A DNA stretch of 64,000 nucleotides from Anaerolineae bacterium (lineage in GTDB: Bacteria; Chloroflexota; Anaerolineae; Aggregatilineales; Aggregatilineaceae). Each line of letters opens with the position of its first letter. Position 1 is the first letter of the stretch. Positions 50,501 to 60,371 of this stretch are shown here, piece by piece. The notes beneath the pieces were generated by a model. That model made no database searches and had not been told where the DNA came from. It saw only the letters and a program-made list of their open reading frames with translations. A program made the position numbers and the translations under genes. The stretch spans positions 268,424 to 332,423 of the forward strand of contig JAHDLB010000025.1 of assembly GCA_018432315.1 (NCBI GenBank), read 5' to 3'.

Positions 50501-52755
50501 GAAGGCTCGCCCTCAGCGGCGGATTTGCCCCGGCGCAGGTGAGGCAGACGGCGGCGCGCCGGCTGGCGCGACTCGGCATCCGTGCCGCTGTCGCCGCTCT
50601 CCGTCCCGGCGGCGGCCAATCCCGCAGCGGCCATCCCGGCCACAGCCTCGGCGGCGTCACCGGATTCGCCGTCCTCCGCGCCCGCTCGCCGGTTGATGCG
50701 CGGGCCGCGGCGCGGCGCGGACTCGTCCGTGCTGGCGCTGGCTGGCGTGCCGGGCGTCCCCGCACTCGCTGCCGCCGCCAGCGGAATCTGGCGCGGGGCG
50801 CTGGCCCCTTCGGCGGGCGTTTCGCCGGGACGCGTCGCGGCCATTTTCTCGGCCTTCGCCGCCTCACGCGCGGCGCGTTTCTCGGCGCGCTCCTCGCGGC
50901 CCACACTCACACCCACCAGCGTGAACGCCGTCACCAGGTAGCGCCCCAACTCGACCACCGACACGTCGAATGTCAGCATCAGGCCGACCACCAGCCACGC
51001 CACCAGCACGGACAGCGTCCCATAATCGCCGAGCTGGCTCAGCAGAAAGACGTAGAAGGTATGCCCGAACCAGCCGCCCCCGTGCCCCTCGTCGATCGCC
51101 GCCGCATACGAGATCGGGCGGAATGCCTCGACGGTGGGCGCGGGATCGTCCACCAGCTCGATCATGTGAACCCAGGTGAGGCCGCACGCGAACAGCGCGA
51201 GCATCCCGATGATGCGAAAATAGTCCAGCTCGATGCCGGTCGCCTCGAAGCTCTGCACCATCAGCCACACGCCGACGCCGAATCCCGCGATGGGCAGCAC
51301 GATCTTGCCCCAGCCGAACAACTGCGACAGCAGGTTGTCGATGGTGCCGGTCAGGCCGCCTTCGGGCGGCGGCAGCACGCCCAGCGACATCGACGGGATC
51401 ACGGCGAAGAAGGTCACCAGCGAGAACGCCACCAGCGCCACGCCGATCATGTCGATCTTGCGGTCGAAATCGAGGCCCTGCTCGACGCTCAGCGCGCTTT
51501 TCTTCTGGGTTTCGGGCAGCGGACGGGCGCGGCTCTGCGCGCGGGGGGTCGCGCTGGGCTTGCGCCCTCGGGCGGACGCCTCCTGGGGACGGGCGGCGCT
51601 GCGCGACTGCCTGCGGCCTGCGTCCTTCCCTTTGTCCTTATCCTTGCCGCCGCGCTTCAAGAAGCCGAGCGGCGACTTGCCGCCTTCCTTCTTCTTGTCC
51701 TTGCCTTTTTTGCCACCGGCATCGGCGCCAGACAGACCAGGCCGCGCGGGTGCCCCCGGCACCCCAGGGCGCGAGCCCGTGCGCGACGGCGCGCCGGTTC
51801 GATCCGGGCCGCCGGACAGGCCAGGCCGCGCAGGTGCGCCCGGCGTCCGATCGCGATCGCCCAGGCCGCCCGGTCGCGCGCCGACCGGCGAGCGATCGCC
51901 CACGTCCCCGGTGCGCGTACTGCCGAATGGACGGTCGCGGTCACCCAGGGCGCTGGGCCGCGAGCCGGTGCCGGGCCGGTCCCGATCGCTCAGGCTGCCG
52001 GGTCGCGAGCCAGTGCCGGGCCGGTCTCGATCGCTCAGGCTGCCGGGCCGCGAGCCGCCAAACGAAGACGGGCGCGAGCCGCCAAGCGAGCGATCCCGAT
52101 CGCCATATCCGCCCGGGCGGATATCGTCGTCGTCATCGTCGCTTGCGCTGCCGAACGGCGAGCGCCGCAGGCCGGGCGATTCACTGGGCGAGCTGCCGCT
52201 CCGCATCAGGCGCTCGCGGTTGGGCGAGACAGGGCTTCCCAACCGGTCGCCGGGCGCATCGGACCGGCCCCCGCCAATGAAGGGGCTGCGCGACGAAGGC
52301 TCGTCTTTCTTGCCGCCGGGTTTGGGCAGAAAACGTCCCAGCCCGCCTTTTTTCTCGTTGTCGGCGGGGCGCTGGCTGCCGCCTGACGGGCGGCGAGTCG
52401 GGCCGGTGTTGGGTGCTTTGCTGTCTTTGTCCTTGTTGCGGCGAAACAGCCCGCCCCCGCCCTCCTTCTTGGGCTTGTCGTCTTTATCGCCACCTTTGCG
52501 CAAGGAGAAACGCCCGCCGCCTTTGTCCTGCTCGGCGCGGGGCTGGGGGCGCCCCGTCGCGGGGCGGCCAAACGGGCCGCCGCCCGTGCTGCGACTCCCC
52601 GATGAGGCAGGCGAACGCGCCCCACGGTCCAGCGAAGACAGCCAGTCATCGCTCTCCGCGTCATCGCGATCGCGGAAAGAACGGTAAGGGCTGCTTCCGG
52701 AACCCTGGGGTTTGTCGTTGCTATCATCCTTACGCCATGGGCGCAGTTTAGCCAT
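47503..52755 (-). CDS. ftsK: FtsK/SpoIIIE DNA translocase with very long disordered linkers
   Basis: 1750 residues from ATG 52755 (AGGTG eight bases upstream), about twice the common length. Residues 1-about 420: basic, Arg/Gly/Ser-rich, with RPGSLSDRDRPGTGS repeats. Residues about 428-617: four membrane helices. Residues about 620-1235: a second disordered, acidic Ala/Pro/Glu-rich linker. Residues 1240-1660: alpha/beta motor with AGTTGSGKSVCVNA (Walker A), FIMVDPKRVELTGYN, and YVVVVDELADLMM (Walker B). Residues about 1682-1728: gamma winged helix (SISLLQRRLRIGYTRAARLI). Pumps chromosome ends through the division septum and activates dif recombination. The unusual length is in the linkers, not in the catalytic parts. 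Confidence 0.93.
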   Translation of the reverse strand: MAKLRPWRKDDSNDKPQGSGSSPYRSFRDRDDAESDDWLSSLDRGARSPASSGSRSTGGGPFGRPATGRPQPRAEQDKGGGRFSLRKGGDKDDKPKKEGGGGLFRRNKDKDSKAPNTGPTRRPSGGSQRPADNEKKGGLGRFLPKPGGKKDEPSSRSPFIGGGRSDAPGDRLGSPVSPNRERLMRSGSSPSESPGLRRSPFGSASDDDDDDIRPGGYGDRDRSLGGSRPSSFGGSRPGSLSDRDRPGTGSRPGSLSDRDRPGTGSRPSALGDRDRPFGSTRTGDVGDRSPVGARPGGLGDRDRTPGAPARPGLSGGPDRTGAPSRTGSRPGVPGAPARPGLSGADAGGKKGKDKKKEGGKSPLGFLKRGGKDKDKGKDAGRRQSRSAARPQEASARGRKPSATPRAQSRARPLPETQKKSALSVEQGLDFDRKIDMIGVALVAFSLVTFFAVIPSMSLGVLPPPEGGLTGTIDNLLSQLFGWGKIVLPIAGFGVGVWLMVQSFEATGIELDYFRIIGMLALFACGLTWVHMIELVDDPAPTVEAFRPISYAAAIDEGHGGGWFGHTFYVFLLSQLGDYGTLSVLVAWLVVGLMLTFDVSVVELGRYLVTAFTLVGVSVGREERAEKRAAREAAKAEKMAATRPGETPAEGASAPRQIPLAAAASAGTPGTPASASTDESAPRRGPRINRRAGAEDGESGDAAEAVAGMAAAGLAAAGTESGDSGTDAESRQPARRRLPHLRRGKSAAEGEPSPDAEGEMDGEKKRFGFLRRRGKDAEGDQPEAAGAEAVPAGRAGGPGRDSGEAEPAPAGESGDGDLPGIPVPPAREGDAPSRSGPGHDLARRERAFGFPDRPRDESGETPASADSAAAGDVKPDAAGESEPDAGPSRRGRFLPGARARAEQAAAPEETDATPDAAGSDAPETPTAEADDSGEEGAPARERPGPFGSPLRRMTPEARRGLASTTAREDEPDDEPDDEAGEPPEDRDERAPAVPSRAPVRPLVRSGLAPLDAIKPRDANDANDADDEDAPTGGRPASPVVSPLRMGLAGAAAAAGAIAAGAGRDQDDEREDDPRVERDAAADLPDEDDGEDEEPVRRPLIGVPRPGALGERRVPPPGVRPSRPAPDPAADATTPAETAAAPDSEDEGEDEEIGTVRADQAATVPQERPGDEKTQPATPPVERERPAPRPAQTAEQPAPDEDTAPAPARPRPGPRAQQAPAPAREEASRAPAPPRQTTSAKQVEYELPDFRRILRKGAEQEVNDEILLDKARVIEDTLTSFGAPGKVVEVNPGPVITQFGVEPDYLVNRSGKKTRVKVGSIARLDADLALALAARSIRIEAPVPGRGFVGIEVPNDDVSLVSLYDIMDSPEFKRIDSKLRIALGLAVDGTPVAADLTAMPHLLIAGTTGSGKSVCVNAIIACLLLSNTPDDLQFIMVDPKRVELTGYNGIPHLVAPVVVDLERIVGVLQWVQREMDERYRKFAAITARNIVDYNNKIGPGERKMPYYVVVVDELADLMMLAPDETERLLARLAQMARATGIHLIISTQRPSVDIITGLIKANFPARIAFAVASSVDSRVILDQPGAEKLLGRGDMLYQSPDAAAPLRMQGVFVSDDEINRITRYWKSLPVDDANAPEARDLFKSAPAGAGSSRRKSSQPAQRALWDDEQVSGSSGDNGGSDGDDMYEEALELVQRLGKASISLLQRRLRIGYTRAARLIDMMEAEGIVGPAESGSKPREVLKRKEPDSSPGD
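51962..52051 (-). repeat. 45-base tandem repeat in the ftsK linker
   Basis: Two adjacent 45-base copies (51962-52006 and 52007-52051) differing at few positions and encoding 15 residues each; diverged copies continue on both sides. The unit encodes RPGSLSDRDRPGTGS. Confidence 0.85.
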
Positions 52756-52812
52756 GAGTGTCACCTGTTTGTAAAACGTTACCGTACAGGGCGATGGGAT
52801 GATGTGACCCAG

Positions 52813-52841
52813 ATTATAACACAATAGAACGTTTGTGCTAA
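52813..52841 (-). promoter_or_regulatory. Candidate promoter of ftsK
   Basis: On the minus strand TTAGCA (52841-52836), 17-base spacer, perfect TATAAT (52818-52813), 58 bases before the ATG at 52755. Confidence 0.65.
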
Positions 52842-52955
52842 TCCATCCTGACAGTTCGCCGCCATTCGCCACACGTTGTTTCGCTATACTTCCAGCATAG
52901 TACAATTGTGGGGAGATCACCAATCCCCCGTCGGTAACCTCCCCACCTGGATCGC

Positions 52956-54448
<1,493 letters not shown>

Positions 54449-54483
54449 AGACCGTACAGTTTTTTAGTTGAAGGACGGACAGC

Positions 54484-55101
54484 TTGCCACGCGGACGCTA
54501 CCAACAAAAACAATGGGATGCCCGTCACGCCGCGATCCTCGAAGCGCTGGAGCAGCTCTCCGGCGAGCGCGGCTTCTCCAACGTGACGATGGACGACCTG
54601 GCCGATCGAGTCGGCATCTCCAAGGCCACGCTGTACCAGCATTTCGAGAGCAAAGACGCCATGCTGGTCGAGCTGATGGCGCGTCACGAGGACGCCTTCA
54701 TTGCCACGCTCGACGCCATCGCGGACCAGCCGCCGGTCGAGCAGCTCAAGCACATCATGCGCACCATCTACGAGGGGCACATCACGCCGCTGCGCGGCCT
54801 GGTGAGCCTGGGCGAAGATGAAGCGCTGCCCGTCTTCCGCAGCAATCCGCACCTGGTCGCCCGCCACGACCAGATCATCGCCGGGCTGGCGCGCATCATA
54901 CGCCAGGGGCAGGCGGATGGCAGCATCGCGCCCGATCTCGACGCGCACACGATCATCCTGGCAATGCTGGCGCTCAGCCGGGTGGCACCGGATCGCTACC
55001 AGACGCCCGCCCTCGGGGAACACCGGCTGTCCCACGAGACGCAGATCGACCAGATGGTACTGCTTTTCGAGCGCGCCATCCGGCCCGCCGGGCCGGACTG
55101 A
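54484..55101 (+). CDS. TetR family transcriptional regulator
   Basis: 205 residues from TTG 54484, chosen because AAGGAC lies seven bases upstream and the protein begins in the usual TetR way. The N-terminal helix-turn-helix reads VTMDDLADRVGISKATLYQHF (residues about 31-50, shown in its core). The C-terminal part is an all-helical ligand-binding and dimerisation domain of about 140 residues with no hallmark beyond the fold. It lies 29 bases upstream of a DHA2 exporter gene, the classic arrangement of a drug-efflux repressor and its target. The effector is unknown. Confidence 0.92.
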   Translation: MPRGRYQQKQWDARHAAILEALEQLSGERGFSNVTMDDLADRVGISKATLYQHFESKDAMLVELMARHEDAFIATLDAIADQPPVEQLKHIMRTIYEGHITPLRGLVSLGEDEALPVFRSNPHLVARHDQIIAGLARIIRQGQADGSIAPDLDAHTIILAMLALSRVAPDRYQTPALGEHRLSHETQIDQMVLLFERAIRPAGPD

Positions 55102-55130
55102 TACGCCCATCACCAGGAGAGAGCATTTCG

Positions 55131-56960
55131 ATGCCAACGGATACCGCCTTCCCCGAAAACCTGCCCCGGCACGGCTCCGCGTATCACCGGCGGCGCTGGT
55201 ATGCCCTGCTGATCCTGAGCCTGAGCCTGATGCTGGTCATCATGGACGGCACGATCGTCAACGTCGCCATCCCGTCCATCGTGCGCAACTTCGACGCCAG
55301 CTTCCGCGACGCGGAATGGGTCAACACGATTTACTCGCTGGTGTACGCCGCCACGCTCATCCTGTGGGGCAAGATCGGCGACCAGTATGGGCGGCGCCTG
55401 CTGTTCCTGATCGGCGTGGTGCTGTTCGGCCTGGGGTCGGCCCTGGTCGGCGCGTCATCGTCGATCACCATGCTGATCGCCATGCGGGCGCTGCAAGGCA
55501 TCGGCGCGGGCATCCTCAGCCCCAGCACGCTCTCGATCGTGACCACGACGTTCCGGGGCAAAGAGCGCGGGATCGCGTTCGGCATTTGGGGCGCGACGGC
55601 GGGCGTCGCTGCGGCGCTGGGGCCGCTGCTGGGCGGCTGGGTGATCGACAATGCGACCTGGCTGGTCGATGAGTTCGGCTCGTGGCGCTGGGCGTTCTAC
55701 ATCAACATTCCGGTCGTGGTCCTGGCATTTTTCGGCAGCCTGTGGGCCATCCGTGAATCGCGCGACGAGCACACGAAGCACTACTTCGACGTCCTGGGCA
55801 CCGTGGTCGGCGGGCTGGGATTGGCCGCGGTGGTGTTCGGCATCATCGAGGGGCAGACCTACGGCTGGTGGAAGCCGGATGACGTATTCGCCGTTTTCGG
55901 CTGGGAGTGGCCCTCGCAGAGCATTTCGATCGTGCCGGTGTCGATCCTGGTGGGCGCGATTCTGCTCGCGATCTTCACCTGGTACGAGCGGCGGCTGGAG
56001 CGCCGGGGCAGCGAGCCGCTGTTCGAGTTCGGCCTGCTGCGGTTCCGCAGCTTCCGCTATGGCATGATCACGGGCCTGATCGTCAACCTGGGCGAGATCG
56101 GTATCCTGTTCGCCATCACCCTGTTCTTGCAGGGTACCAAGGGCCTCACCGCGTTCGATACCGGCGTCGCGCTGCTGCCGCTGGCCGCGCTGGCCTTCGT
56201 AGCCGCGCCGCTGGCCGGGGCCTTTTCGCAGCGGCTCGGCCCGAAATGGATCGTCACGACCGGCATGGTGGTCGAGGTGATCGCCCTGCTCATCCTGAGC
56301 ATCATCATCACGCCGGACGTACGGGTCCGGAGCGTGGCGCTCATGCTCGGCGTGTACGGGCTGGGGCTGGGGCTGGCAATCGCCCAACTGACCAACCTCG
56401 TCCTGTACGACATCCCGCCGGACAAGTCGGGGATCGCGTCCGGGGGCAACAGCACGATCCGACAGGTCGGCGCGGCGCTCGGCATCGCGATCATCGGGAC
56501 GGTGCTCACCACGTCAATCGAGCACAACCTCGACGACGAATTCCAGGCGAGCGACCTGTCGCCCCAGGTACTCGCCATGCAGAACGTCTTCCTGGAAATG
56601 GCGAAGCAGCCGGTCAATTTCGACTTCGAGGCGATGATGGTCGAAAGTATGCCGCCGGGCATGGGCGGGATGCCCGCGGGCGCGGCTGGCAGCGAGATGC
56701 CCGCCCACCCCGGCGCGGGCGACACGCCGCCCCAGGCGGGCGAGGGCAATCCGGCAGCGGGCGCGCCGCCCGGCATGCCATCCGCCGACGCGCTGCGCGC
56801 CGAGGGCCGGGAGTTGGGCGCGATCGTGGAAGCCGCGCGGTCCGAGGGCATGTCCACCGCCGCGTTGGCCGCCGCGATCTTCGTGGGGCTGGGCGCGCTC
56901 AGCTCGCTGCTGCTGCCGAACCCGAAGGAGTCCCCGGAGGAAAGAGCCGCGGCGCATTGA
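55131..56960 (+). CDS. MFS transporter, DHA2 (EmrB/QacA, 14-TM) family
   Basis: 609 residues, long for DHA2 (usually about 480-520). Membrane helices with IMDGTIVNVAIPSIVRNF, WGKIGDQYGRRLLFLIGVVLF, the antiporter motif region ALQGIGAGILSPST, and GIAFGIWGATAGVAAALGPLLGGWV (motif C, read in parts). Between the last two helices, residues about 505-575 form a Met/Gly/Pro-rich loop (SMPPGMGGMPAG and PPGMPSADALRAEG) facing the outside, which accounts for the extra length. Extrudes cationic or lipophilic drugs with the proton gradient. GGAGAGAG lies upstream of the ATG. Co-transcribed with the TetR gene; a strong terminator follows. Confidence 0.92.
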   Translation: MPTDTAFPENLPRHGSAYHRRRWYALLILSLSLMLVIMDGTIVNVAIPSIVRNFDASFRDAEWVNTIYSLVYAATLILWGKIGDQYGRRLLFLIGVVLFGLGSALVGASSSITMLIAMRALQGIGAGILSPSTLSIVTTTFRGKERGIAFGIWGATAGVAAALGPLLGGWVIDNATWLVDEFGSWRWAFYINIPVVVLAFFGSLWAIRESRDEHTKHYFDVLGTVVGGLGLAAVVFGIIEGQTYGWWKPDDVFAVFGWEWPSQSISIVPVSILVGAILLAIFTWYERRLERRGSEPLFEFGLLRFRSFRYGMITGLIVNLGEIGILFAITLFLQGTKGLTAFDTGVALLPLAALAFVAAPLAGAFSQRLGPKWIVTTGMVVEVIALLILSIIITPDVRVRSVALMLGVYGLGLGLAIAQLTNLVLYDIPPDKSGIASGGNSTIRQVGAALGIAIIGTVLTTSIEHNLDDEFQASDLSPQVLAMQNVFLEMAKQPVNFDFEAMMVESMPPGMGGMPAGAAGSEMPAHPGAGDTPPQAGEGNPAAGAPPGMPSADALRAEGRELGAIVEAARSEGMSTAALAAAIFVGLGALSSLLLPNPKESPEERAAAH

Positions 56961-56986
56961 TCACGCCGGCACTCAGGCGATCCTCA

Positions 56987-57019
56987 CGCGGGCGATCTCG
57001 AACGGTCGCCCGCGTTTTT
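56987..57019 (+). terminator. Rho-independent terminator of the exporter gene
   Basis: Nine-base-pair stem CGCGGGCGA (56987-56995) with TCGCCCGCG (57006-57014), ten-base loop, then TTTTT. Confidence 0.9.
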
Positions 57020-57039
57020 CGCATTAATCAAATCCTTAT

Positions 57040-57068
57040 CTGACTCCCCACGCGGGACCCGCTATAAT
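57040..57068 (+). promoter_or_regulatory. Promoter of the COG0701 permease operon
   Basis: CTGACT (57040-57045), 17-base spacer, perfect TATAAT (57063-57068); start site expected about 30 bases before the TTG at 57101. Confidence 0.6.
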
Positions 57069-57100
57069 CGCCGCGATCGCACACCATCGAGGGACACGGT

Positions 57101-58147
57101 TTGGAATTCGCCGACACGCTCACCGTCTTCAGCACGCGGTTCCTGGGGATATTCATCGAGGCCGCGCCGTTTTTGCTGCTGGGCACGGTCACATCCGGGC
57201 TGATCGAAGCGTTCATCAGCCACGACGACCTGATGCGCGTGCTGCCGCGCCACCCGGTGCTGGCGACTCTCGCCGGGGGCATGATGGGCTTCGCCTTCCC
57301 GGTCTGCGAGTGCGGCGTGGTGCCGGTCACGCGGCGGCTGTATCGCAAGGGGCTGCCGCTGCCGGTCGGGATCGCGTTCCTGCTGGCGTCGCCGGTCGTC
57401 AACCCGATCGTGATTGCCAGCACGTATGCCGCGTTTCACGCGCGGGCGGTCGAAATCGTGTACCTGCGCGTGGCCGTGGCGCTGGTCGTCGCCGTGCTGA
57501 TCGGGCTGCTGTTCGGCCTGCAAACCCGCGCGGATCGCCTGCTGCGCGATCCGGGGCGCGCCCCCGCCCGGAATCGTCCGGCGGCACCGCCCGCGCCCGC
57601 TGCCCTGGCCGTCGCCGCCGGGCCGGAGCCGGCGTTGAGCGCGCTGCCGGGCGGGCTGGTGCTGGCCCCGGCGAGCGCGGCCCCTGCCCTCGCGCCAGCC
57701 CACAACGCCGAAGCGCGGTCGGGCCGGATGGCGCTGATCCCCGGCCTGCGCCATGCGCTGTCGCTGGCCGCCGAGGAATTCTTCGAGATGGGTCGCTACC
57801 TGATCCTCGGCTCGATGCTGGCGGCGGGGCTGCGCGTCGTAATCACGCAGGGGCAGCTCGAAGCGCTGGCGACCAACCCGGTCAACTCGGTGTTCGTCAT
57901 GCAGGCGCTGGCCTTCATCCTGTCGATCTGCAGCACGGCGGACGCCTTCGTCGCGCTCGACTTCGCCAACACGTTCACCCTCGGCTCGATCCTCGGCTTC
58001 CTGACCTTCGGCCCGATGGTGGACGTCAAGAGCACGCTGATGTTCCTGGGCGTGTTCCGGCGCCGCGTGGTGCTCTACCTGATCCTGCTGCCCTTCCTGA
58101 TGACGACCCTGATCGCGATCTGGGTCAACTTGAACGTGAGGTTTTGA
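57101..58147 (+). CDS. Permease of the COG0701/YraQ (DUF318) family
   Basis: 348 residues from TTG 57101 (GAGGG seven bases upstream). About eight helices in two halves. The first half has FLGIFIEAAPFLLLGTVTSG and FPVCECGVVPVTRRL with two Cys and the SPVVNPIVIAST signature; the second has EFFEMGRYLILGSMLAAGLR and the paired ICSTADAFVAL and FGPMVDVKSTLMFLG motifs. A disordered Ala/Pro linker (residues about 148-200) joins the halves. Homologues (YcgR, ArsP-like) are permeases of uncertain substrate, often next to TIGR03943 proteins as here. Related ArsP exports methylated arsenic, but the Cys pattern does not prove it. TIGR03943 gene follows eleven bases on. Confidence 0.88.
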   Translation: MEFADTLTVFSTRFLGIFIEAAPFLLLGTVTSGLIEAFISHDDLMRVLPRHPVLATLAGGMMGFAFPVCECGVVPVTRRLYRKGLPLPVGIAFLLASPVVNPIVIASTYAAFHARAVEIVYLRVAVALVVAVLIGLLFGLQTRADRLLRDPGRAPARNRPAAPPAPAALAVAAGPEPALSALPGGLVLAPASAAPALAPAHNAEARSGRMALIPGLRHALSLAAEEFFEMGRYLILGSMLAAGLRVVITQGQLEALATNPVNSVFVMQALAFILSICSTADAFVALDFANTFTLGSILGFLTFGPMVDVKSTLMFLGVFRRRVVLYLILLPFLMTTLIAIWVNLNVRF

Positions 58148-58158
58148 CGGAGGCCGCC

Positions 58159-58929
58159 ATGTCGAACCGGCAGAGCTGGGCCCAGGTGATCATCCTGGCG
58201 GGGACCGGGCTGTACTTCACCGCCAACCTGGTCAGCGGCAACATCACCAACTATATCGCGGCCAAGTTCATCTGGCTGTCGTGGATCGCGGCGGGCCTGC
58301 TGCTGATCCTGGCCGCCATGCGCGCCTTCGCGCTGCTGCGTGGGCGGCAGGGCGCGCACGATCACGACCACGATCACGCCCATCACGATCACGAACACCG
58401 GGGCGGCGCGCGCGCCTGGATCGGCCTGGGGATCGTGGCGCTGCCGGTCGCCTTCGGCGTGCTGGTCCCGTCCGCGCCGCTGGACAGCCGCGCCATCGAG
58501 GGCGCCATCGCCAGCGATCTGGGGAACATCAGCGCCGCGCCCAGCCAGCGCGTCGGGACCGATCCGCTGGATCGCAACGTGCTGGAATGGCTGCGGGCGT
58601 TTAGCCTGGAGGCCGATCGCGCCGCGTTCGACGGGCAGGCAGCCGACGTGACCGGCTTCGTCTACCGCGATCCGGCGCTCGACGACTCGACCCATTTCCT
58701 GGTGGCGCGCTTCGTGATGAGCTGCTGCGTGGCCGACGCGCAGGCCATCGGCCTGACGGTGGAATGGCCGGGCGCGGCGGACTTGAAAGCCGATGAATGG
58801 GTCCGCGTGCGGGGCACGTTCGCGCTGCGGCCCATCGACGGCGAGCCGGTCCCGGTCCTGGTGGCCTACGCGGGCGCGGACGGCGTCCGGCCCGTCGAGC
58901 GCCCCGCCCACCCGTACCTGTACCCGTGA
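58159..58929 (+). CDS. TIGR03943 family (COG3689) permease-associated protein with His-rich loop
   Basis: 256 residues from ATG 58159, GGAGG five bases upstream. Two or three membrane helices (about residues 8-28, 34-52 and 78-97), with HDHDHDHAHHDHEH between the second and third, a likely metal-binding loop. The soluble C-terminal half has NVLEWLRAFS and the family hallmark ARFVMSCCVADAQAIGL. It always pairs with a COG0701 permease and has been described only as a putative permease subunit. The His run suggests divalent metal handling, such as zinc, but no Zur site was recognised. Its gene and the upstream permease are in one transcript. Confidence 0.87.
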   Translation: MSNRQSWAQVIILAGTGLYFTANLVSGNITNYIAAKFIWLSWIAAGLLLILAAMRAFALLRGRQGAHDHDHDHAHHDHEHRGGARAWIGLGIVALPVAFGVLVPSAPLDSRAIEGAIASDLGNISAAPSQRVGTDPLDRNVLEWLRAFSLEADRAAFDGQAADVTGFVYRDPALDDSTHFLVARFVMSCCVADAQAIGLTVEWPGAADLKADEWVRVRGTFALRPIDGEPVPVLVAYAGADGVRPVERPAHPYLYP

Positions 58930-58946
58930 GCGGCGAGGCTGGCCCC

Positions 58947-60371
58947 ATGCCTGAGATTTCATCCCGTCTGCGGGGCTGGCTCCGCGCGCTGGACCTGGAC
59001 CGCTTCGACCTGATCGTGGTCGCGGTCGTCGCCGCGTTGATCCTCGCCATCGCGGGCGTTGTGCTGGCGGGCGACCAGATCGGCGTGTACGTGGCCGAGA
59101 ACGGCTACGGGCCAACCGGCTCCGTGAACGGGTCGCAGCCGGTGCGCGTCCGCTTCTCGGACGACATGGCGGCGGACTCGGTCGAGGCGCGGTTTCGCAT
59201 CGCGCCGGACATCGCGGGCGATTTTTCGTGGACCGGGCAACACACGCTGATCTTCACGCCGCGCCAGCCGTTCGCCGCCGGGCAGAGCTATACCGTCACC
59301 ATCGAGGCAGGCGCCCGGGCCGCCCGGCGCGACGCCGCGCTCAAGGACGATCTGACGTGGACCTTCGACGTGCAGCTCCCCCGCGCGGCCTTTCTCGCCC
59401 CGTCCGACGCCTACCAGCGCAACGTGCTCATGACCGATCTGCCAACGGGCGACACGTTCCAGCTCACCACCGCCGAGCACGGCGTCGAGGATTTCGCCGT
59501 CAGCCCCAACGGGAACCAGATCGCCTATTCGCGCTACAACCCGGACGGCACCGCCGATCTCTGGCTGCGCGACCTGCTGAACAACACCGACCGCCAGCTT
59601 ACGCAGTGCATCGACGCGCTGTGTCACGCCCCGGCCTGGAAGCCGGACGGCACGCAGATCGCCTACCAGCGCGAGGAGTTCAACACCGGCCTGGATATGG
59701 GCCTCAGCCCCAGCCGCGTGTGGATCGTGGACGTGGCGACGCTCGACACGCGCCTGTTGTTCGCCGACTCGCAGATTCTCGGCACCGAGCCGACCTGGTC
59801 GCCGGATGGCCGCCGCATCGCCGTCTTCGATGCGACCGTGTCCGGCATTCGCATCCACGATTACGAGGCCAACACCGACGCCGTGATCGAAACCGCGCAG
59901 GGCGTGGTCGGCCAGTTCTCGCCGGACGGGAACCGGTTGGTCTACCCGGTGCTGGCCCGCGGCCTGATCGGCCAGCAGTTCTACACGCACCTCGAAATGG
60001 CGGACCTGGATACGCTCTCGCGCCGGTCGATCAGCGGCGGCGACGACACGCCGGTCGAGGACAGCGGCGCGGTTTGGTCGCCGGACGGAACGCGGCTGGC
60101 CGTCGCGCGGCGCTACCTGGACGGGCGCTACACCAACGGCAAGCAGATCTACCTGCTCGATCCGGACACGGGCGAGGCCGAGCCGCTGGTCGTCGACCCG
60201 GCGTACAACCACAGCGCCATACGCTGGGACGCATCCGGGCGGCGGATCGTCTTCCAGCGGTTTTCGCTGGGCGGGGCGGGCGCGCGGCCCGAAATCTGGA
60301 CGGTGGACGTGGAGACGGGCGCGCTGGAGCAGGTCGCGGACAACGCCTTCCTGCCGGCGTGGGTGCCCTAA
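58947..60371 (+). CDS. Membrane-anchored Big_5/TolB-like propeller protein
   Basis: 474 residues from ATG 58947 (GAGG nine bases upstream; GTG at 58926 overlapping the preceding stop is an alternative). Signal anchor about residues 22-44. Residues about 60-145 form a Big_5-type Ig-like domain (SQPVRVRFSDDMAADSV and TLIFTPRQPFAAGQSYTVTI). From about residue 150 onward PD40/TolB repeats form a beta-propeller (VSPNGNQIAYSRYN, WSPDGRRIAVFD, WSPDGTRLAVARR and related blades). Extracytoplasmic; it may bind cell-surface polymers or act as a scaffold. Third gene of the COG0701/TIGR03943 operon and overlapping tail-to-tail with the next, minus-strand gene. Confidence 0.87.
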   Translation: MPEISSRLRGWLRALDLDRFDLIVVAVVAALILAIAGVVLAGDQIGVYVAENGYGPTGSVNGSQPVRVRFSDDMAADSVEARFRIAPDIAGDFSWTGQHTLIFTPRQPFAAGQSYTVTIEAGARAARRDAALKDDLTWTFDVQLPRAAFLAPSDAYQRNVLMTDLPTGDTFQLTTAEHGVEDFAVSPNGNQIAYSRYNPDGTADLWLRDLLNNTDRQLTQCIDALCHAPAWKPDGTQIAYQREEFNTGLDMGLSPSRVWIVDVATLDTRLLFADSQILGTEPTWSPDGRRIAVFDATVSGIRIHDYEANTDAVIETAQGVVGQFSPDGNRLVYPVLARGLIGQQFYTHLEMADLDTLSRRSISGGDDTPVEDSGAVWSPDGTRLAVARRYLDGRYTNGKQIYLLDPDTGEAEPLVVDPAYNHSAIRWDASGRRIVFQRFSLGGAGARPEIWTVDVETGALEQVADNAFLPAWVP

